A stretch of 55,535 bases of DNA, taken from positions 1-55,535 of the forward strand of contig FNPA01000015.1 of the NCBI GenBank assembly GCA_900107185.1, read 5' to 3'. The first letter of the stretch is position 1; every line of letters begins with the position of its first letter. The stretch comes from Ruminococcaceae bacterium YAD3003 (GTDB lineage: Bacteria > Bacillota > Clostridia > Saccharofermentanales > Saccharofermentanaceae). Shown piece after piece: positions 51,324-55,535 of the stretch. The notes beneath the pieces were generated by a model that worked only from the letters and a program-made list of their open reading frames with translations, was not told the origin of the DNA and searched no databases. A program made the position numbers and the translations under genes.

Positions 51324-52739
51324 ATGGCAGTAGAGAAAACAATGGATAAGATAGTCTCTTTGGCAAAGATCAGAGGCTTCGTATATCCTGGTTCTGACAT
51401 CTACGGCGGTCTCGCAAACTCATGGGACTACGGCCCGTTAGGTGTTCAGCTTAAGAATAACGTTAAGGCAGCATGGTGGAAGAAGTTCGTCCAGGAGAGC
51501 CCTTATAATGTAGGACTTGATGCTGCGATCATCATGAATCCGAAGACTTGGGTCGCGTCAGGCCACGTTGGCGGATTCTCCGATCCTCTTATCGACTGTA
51601 AGCAGTGCAAGGCTCGTCAGAGAGCTGATAACCTTGTTGAGGATTGGAACAAGGAGAACGGAATCGAGAACGTACCTGTTGAAGGTATGAGCCCTGAAGA
51701 GATGGTAGCTTACATCAGAGAGAAGAACATTCCCTGTCCTGTATGCGGTGGCCACAACTTCACAGATATCCGTAAGTTCAACCTCATGTTCAAGACATTC
51801 ATCGGTGTTACTGAGGATTCAACATCAGAAGTTTATCTGAGACCTGAGACAGCTCAGGGTATCTTCGTTAACTTTGCAAATGTTCAGCGTTCAGCTCGAA
51901 AGAAGATCCCCTTTGGTATCTGTCAGATTGGTAAGTCTTTCCGTAACGAGATCACTCCCGGTAACTTCATCTTCCGTACAAGAGAGTTCGAGCAGATGGA
52001 ATTAGAGTTCTTCTGCGAACCCGGAACAGACCTCGAATGGTTTGATTACTGGAAGACATTCTGCCACGACTGGCTCATCAATCTCGGTATCAAGGAGTCT
52101 GAACTCCGTACAAGAGATCACGCTAAGGAAGAGCTCGCGTTCTATTCCAGAGCTACAACAGACTTTGAGTTTGCTTTCCCGTTCACAGACTGGGGCGAAC
52201 TCTGGGGTATTGCTGACCGTACAGATTACGATCTCAAGCAGCATATGGAATTCTCAAAGCAGGATCTTACTTATTTCGATCCTGCAAAGAACGAGAAGTA
52301 TGTTCCTTATGTTATCGAACCTTCTCTTGGTGCTGACCGTGTTACTCTCGCATTCCTCTGCTCTGCTTACGATGAAGAAGAGCTCGAAGGCGGCGATGTA
52401 AGAACAGTAATGCACTTCCATCCGTTCCTCGCTCCTATCAAGATCGGTGTGCTCCCTCTGTCAGCTAAGCTCACAGACAAGGCTCAGCCTATCTTCGAGA
52501 AACTCTCCAAGAAGTTTATGTGCGAACTCGATGATCGTCAGTCAATCGGTAAGCGCTACAGAAGACAGGACGAGATCGGTACTCCTTACTGCGTAGTTTA
52601 CGACTTCGATTCTGAGAATGACGGATGCGTAACTATCAGAGAAAGAGACTCAATGAAGAATGTCGAGTACGAGCCCGGAAATATCAGATTCCCTATCGAC
52701 AAACTCGATGAATTTTTCGCAGACAAGTTCGATTTTTAA
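51324..52739 (+). CDS. glyS: Glycyl-tRNA synthetase, single-chain (alpha2) type
   Basis: Class II synthetase of 471 aa, the dimeric type also found in eukaryotes and archaea rather than the two-subunit GlyQS. Marks: [20 protein letters not shown], zinc-binding CKQC and [42 protein letters not shown] (motif 2, in parts) and the C-terminal anticodon-binding domain (about 370-465). It follows rpoZ by 24 nt, too close for a T-box leader, so it is probably co-transcribed. AGGGAG lies somewhat far upstream; ATG 51342 is a possible alternative start. Confidence 0.95.
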   Translation: MAVEKTMDKIVSLAKIRGFVYPGSDIYGGLANSWDYGPLGVQLKNNVKAAWWKKFVQESPYNVGLDAAIIMNPKTWVASGHVGGFSDPLIDCKQCKARQRADNLVEDWNKENGIENVPVEGMSPEEMVAYIREKNIPCPVCGGHNFTDIRKFNLMFKTFIGVTEDSTSEVYLRPETAQGIFVNFANVQRSARKKIPFGICQIGKSFRNEITPGNFIFRTREFEQMELEFFCEPGTDLEWFDYWKTFCHDWLINLGIKESELRTRDHAKEELAFYSRATTDFEFAFPFTDWGELWGIADRTDYDLKQHMEFSKQDLTYFDPAKNEKYVPYVIEPSLGADRVTLAFLCSAYDEEELEGGDVRTVMHFHPFLAPIKIGVLPLSAKLTDKAQPIFEKLSKKFMCELDDRQSIGKRYRRQDEIGTPYCVVYDFDSENDGCVTIRERDSMKNVEYEPGNIRFPIDKLDEFFADKFDF

Positions 52740-52836
52740 TCAGATATTTCTGATACAATATTAGAACGAGTTTTCGAGCGGCTATTGCCCTCTAGAATTA
52801 ATACAGATTTCAATAAATGAAAGGCGGATAAAAAGA

Positions 52837-55467
52837 ATGACAAAGTACGTTTACCTGTTTACCGAAGGCAACGGAAACATGCGCGAACTTCTTGGTGGTA
52901 AGGGCGCAAACCTCGCTGAGATGACCAACATCGGTCTCCCTGTTCCTCAGGGTTTCACAATCAGCACAGAGGCATGCACCAAGTACTACGAGGATGGTCG
53001 TCAGATCAACGATGAGATCATGGCTCAGGTTATGGAGTACATCGTTAAACTTGAGGAGATCACAGGCAAGAAGTTTGGCGATCTCGAGAACCCGCTCCTT
53101 GTTTCTGTTAGATCAGGCGCAAGAGCTTCCATGCCGGGTATGATGGATACAATCCTTAACCTCGGTCTTAATGAGCAGGTTGTTGATGTAATCGCAACAA
53201 AGTCCGGTAACCCCAGATGGGCATGGGACTGTTACAGAAGATTCATCCAGATGTATTCTGACGTTGTTATGGAAGTTGGTAAGAAGTACTTCGAAGAGCT
53301 CATCGACAAGATGAAGGCTGAAAGAGGAGTTAAGCAGGACGTTGAGCTCACAGCTGACGACCTCAAGGAACTCGCTTCACAGTTCAAGGCTGAGTACAAG
53401 GCAAAGATCGGCTCTGACTTCCCGACTGATCCTAAGGAGCAGCTCGTAGGTGCTATCAAGGCCGTATTCAGATCATGGGACAACCCGAGAGCTAACGTAT
53501 ATAGAAGAGATAACGATATTCCTTATTCATGGGGTACTGCAGTTAACGTTCAGTCCATGGCATTCGGTAACATGGGTGACGATTGCGGTACAGGCGTTGC
53601 TTTCACACGTGACCCTGCTACAGGTGAGAAGGGTCTCTTCGGTGAGTTCCTTACAAACGCACAGGGTGAAGACGTTGTTGCAGGCGTAAGAACTCCTATG
53701 AAGATCGCTGAGATGGAGCAGAAGTTCCCTGAAGCATTCGCTCAGTTCACACAGGTTTGTGAGACACTCGAGAAGCACTACAGAGACATGCAGGATATGG
53801 AGTTCACAGTTGAGCACGGTAAGCTCTACATGCTCCAGACAAGAAACGGTAAGAGAACAGCTCAGGCTGCTATGAAGATCGCTTGCGACCTCGTTGACGA
53901 AGGTATGAGAACACCTGAGGAAGCAGTTGCAATGATCGATCCCAGAAACCTCGATACACTCCTTCACCCTCAGTTTGACCCTGCAGCTCTTAAGGCAGCA
54001 GAGGCAATTGGTAAGGGCCTTGGCGCTTCTCCGGGAGCTGCTTGCGGTAAGATCGTATTCACAGCTGACGATGCAGTTGCTTGGCACGACAGAGGAGAGA
54101 AGGTAGTCCTCGTAAGACTCGAGACATCTCCTGAAGATATCACAGGTATGAAGGCTGCAGAGGGTATCCTCACAGTACGTGGTGGTATGACATCACACGC
54201 TGCAGTTGTTGCACGTGGTATGGGTGAGTGCTGCGTATCAGGTTGCGGTGAGATCGCTATGGACGAAGCTAACAAGCAGTTCACACTCGCTGGCAAGACA
54301 TTCAAGGAAGGTGACATCATCTCCCTCGATGGTTCAACAGGTAAGATCTATGACGGCGCTATCGCTCAGGTAGATGCTGATCCTAACAACGGTTACTTTG
54401 GCCGCATCATGAAGTGGGCTGACGAGTTCAAGAGACTCGAAGTTCGTACAAATGCTGATACACCTAACGATGCTAAGAAGGCTCGTGAGCTCGGTGCTGA
54501 AGGTATCGGTCTCTGCCGTACAGAGCACATGTTCTTCGGTGAAGGCAGAATCGAAGCATTCCGTGAGATGATCTGCTCTGAGACAGTTGAAGAGCGTGAG
54601 GCTGCTCTCGACGTAATCCTTCCTATGCAGCAGTCAGACTTCGAGGCTCTCTATGAGGCTCTCGAGGGACATCCTGTTACAATCAGATTCCTTGACCCGC
54701 CGCTTCACGAATTCGTTCCTACAGAAGAAGCAGACATCAAGGCTCTCGCTGATAAGAAGGGTAAGTCTGTTGAAGAGATCAAGAATTTGATTTCTTCTCT
54801 CCACGAGTTCAACCCTATGATGGGTCACAGAGGATGCCGTCTTGCAGTTACATATCCTGAGATCGCTAAGATGCAGACAAGAGCAGTTATCCGCGCTGCT
54901 ATCAACGTTAACGCTAAGCATCCCGATTGGAATGTAACACCTGAGATCATGATCCCGCTCGTATGCGAGATCAAGGAGCTCGTAAACGTTAAGAAGGTAG
55001 TTGTTGAGGCTGCTGATGAAGAGATCAAGGCTGCAGGCGTAGCTATGTCCTACAAGGTAGGTACAATGATCGAGATTCCTCGTGCTGCTCTTACAGCTGA
55101 CGAGATCGCTAAGGAAGCTGAGTTCTTCTGCTTCGGTACAAACGACCTTACACAGATGACATTCGGTTTCTCCAGAGACGACGCAGGTAAGTTCCTCACA
55201 GCTTACTATGAGTCCAAGATCTTCGAGTCCGATCCGTTCGCTCGTCTTGACCAGAACGGCGTTGGTAAGCTCATGAAGATGGCTATCGAGAATGGTAAGG
55301 CAGTACGTCCTGACCTCCACCTCGGTATCTGCGGCGAGCATGGCGGCGACCCGACATCTGTTGAGTTCTGCGACGAGATCGGTTTGGATTATGTATCCTG
55401 CTCACCTTTCCGTGTACCGATTGCTAGACTTGCTGCTGCTCAGGCTGCAATCAAGCACAAGGCTTAA
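52837..55467 (+). CDS. ppdK: Pyruvate, phosphate dikinase
   Basis: 876-aa enzyme interconverting PEP + AMP + PPi and pyruvate + ATP + Pi. Domains: ATP-grasp nucleotide-binding region (about 1-350; GGKGANLAEM, SVRSGARASMPGMMDT), swivelling phosphohistidine domain with the catalytic His in GGMTSHAAVVARG (about 455), and the PEP/pyruvate barrel (about 520-876; CRTEHMFF, GTNDLTQMTFGFSRDD, GICGEHGGDP with the catalytic Cys). In anaerobes it often acts in glycolysis with PPi saving. Ribosome binding site AAAGGCGG. A single-gene unit closed by a terminator. Confidence 0.97.
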   Translation: MTKYVYLFTEGNGNMRELLGGKGANLAEMTNIGLPVPQGFTISTEACTKYYEDGRQINDEIMAQVMEYIVKLEEITGKKFGDLENPLLVSVRSGARASMPGMMDTILNLGLNEQVVDVIATKSGNPRWAWDCYRRFIQMYSDVVMEVGKKYFEELIDKMKAERGVKQDVELTADDLKELASQFKAEYKAKIGSDFPTDPKEQLVGAIKAVFRSWDNPRANVYRRDNDIPYSWGTAVNVQSMAFGNMGDDCGTGVAFTRDPATGEKGLFGEFLTNAQGEDVVAGVRTPMKIAEMEQKFPEAFAQFTQVCETLEKHYRDMQDMEFTVEHGKLYMLQTRNGKRTAQAAMKIACDLVDEGMRTPEEAVAMIDPRNLDTLLHPQFDPAALKAAEAIGKGLGASPGAACGKIVFTADDAVAWHDRGEKVVLVRLETSPEDITGMKAAEGILTVRGGMTSHAAVVARGMGECCVSGCGEIAMDEANKQFTLAGKTFKEGDIISLDGSTGKIYDGAIAQVDADPNNGYFGRIMKWADEFKRLEVRTNADTPNDAKKARELGAEGIGLCRTEHMFFGEGRIEAFREMICSETVEEREAALDVILPMQQSDFEALYEALEGHPVTIRFLDPPLHEFVPTEEADIKALADKKGKSVEEIKNLISSLHEFNPMMGHRGCRLAVTYPEIAKMQTRAVIRAAINVNAKHPDWNVTPEIMIPLVCEIKELVNVKKVVVEAADEEIKAAGVAMSYKVGTMIEIPRAALTADEIAKEAEFFCFGTNDLTQMTFGFSRDDAGKFLTAYYESKIFESDPFARLDQNGVGKLMKMAIENGKAVRPDLHLGICGEHGGDPTSVEFCDEIGLDYVSCSPFRVPIARLAAAQAAIKHKA

Positions 55468-55493
55468 TTAAATAACTAACATTAAGTTATAAG

Positions 55494-55527
55494 ATATGCC
55501 CGGAGCGAGTTGCTTCGGGCATATTTC
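55494..55527 (+). terminator. Terminator after ppdK
   Basis: A 13-bp stem (55494-55506 with 55512-55524, one G.T pair), 5-nt loop GAGTT, then TTCTATTT. The U tract is interrupted but the stem is strong. Confidence 0.82.
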
Positions 55528-55535
55528 TATTTCAA

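Overview
The window looks like a chromosomal segment of a Gram-positive anaerobe of the class Clostridia. The evidence is Firmicutes-type gene order (response regulator/kinase...metallo-beta-lactamase...rlmH; yicC-remA-gmk-rpoZ; rpmG-secE-nusG-rplKA-rplJL), strong AGGAGG ribosome binding sites, consensus sigma-A promoters, a single-subunit glycyl-tRNA synthetase, rubredoxin, and a pyruvate phosphate dikinase. The base composition looks moderate, neither very AT- nor very GC-rich. I cannot name a genus. Almost everything reads on the + strand; only an acyltransferase and a radical SAM protein are on the - strand. I see no insertion sequence, phage, integrase or CRISPR array.

Layout: 1-430, end of an rRNA operon (23S 3' end, 5S, terminator). 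535-5882, a WalRK-like two-component system followed by murA, a WalJ-like hydrolase and rlmH. 5912-14499, an eleven-gene histidine operon (hisZ-G-D-C-B-purC-H-A-F-I-E) behind a consensus promoter flanked by two copies of a 16-bp palindrome. 14520-18190, translation/transcription genes rpmG, secE, nusG, rplK, rplA, an L10 leader, rplJ and rplL. 18259-25144, a small membrane protein, tRNAs Met-Glu-Cys, a helical-repeat protein plus a cytoplasmic GH26 glycosidase, tRNA-Gly(CCC), a diguanylate cyclase, rubredoxin, a CDF transporter and tRNA-Gly(GCC). 25167-30666, an acyltransferase, rfbA, a DUF134 regulator with thioredoxin, a radical SAM protein and purF.

30686-43010 is the accessory part of the window and its most unusual region. 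Six paralogous membrane-anchored proteins each carry an N-terminal transmembrane helix, Ig-like beta domains and a C-terminal transglutaminase-like domain with an intact Cys-His-Asp triad. Among them lie a GT2 glycosyltransferase and an SGNH-like membrane-anchored protein. Two paralogous lipoproteins bracket the last four copies. The six proteins differ at their ends: two have long basic cytoplasmic tails, two have Pro/Thr/Ser-rich surface tails, and two have neither. This looks like an expanding, diversifying cell-surface system; its substrate is unknown.

43074-55525 returns to housekeeping genes: rplM-rpsI; tsaE-tsaB-rimI; an HPr-like protein with Gln in place of the catalytic His (Crh-like); uvrC; a phosphoesterase; yicC-remA-gmk-rpoZ; glyS; and ppdK with its terminator. 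Several genes (18259, tsaE at 44156, purF at 29314, the radical SAM gene at 29186) have a -10-like hexamer 6-8 nt before the ATG and no ribosome binding site, which suggests leaderless mRNAs.
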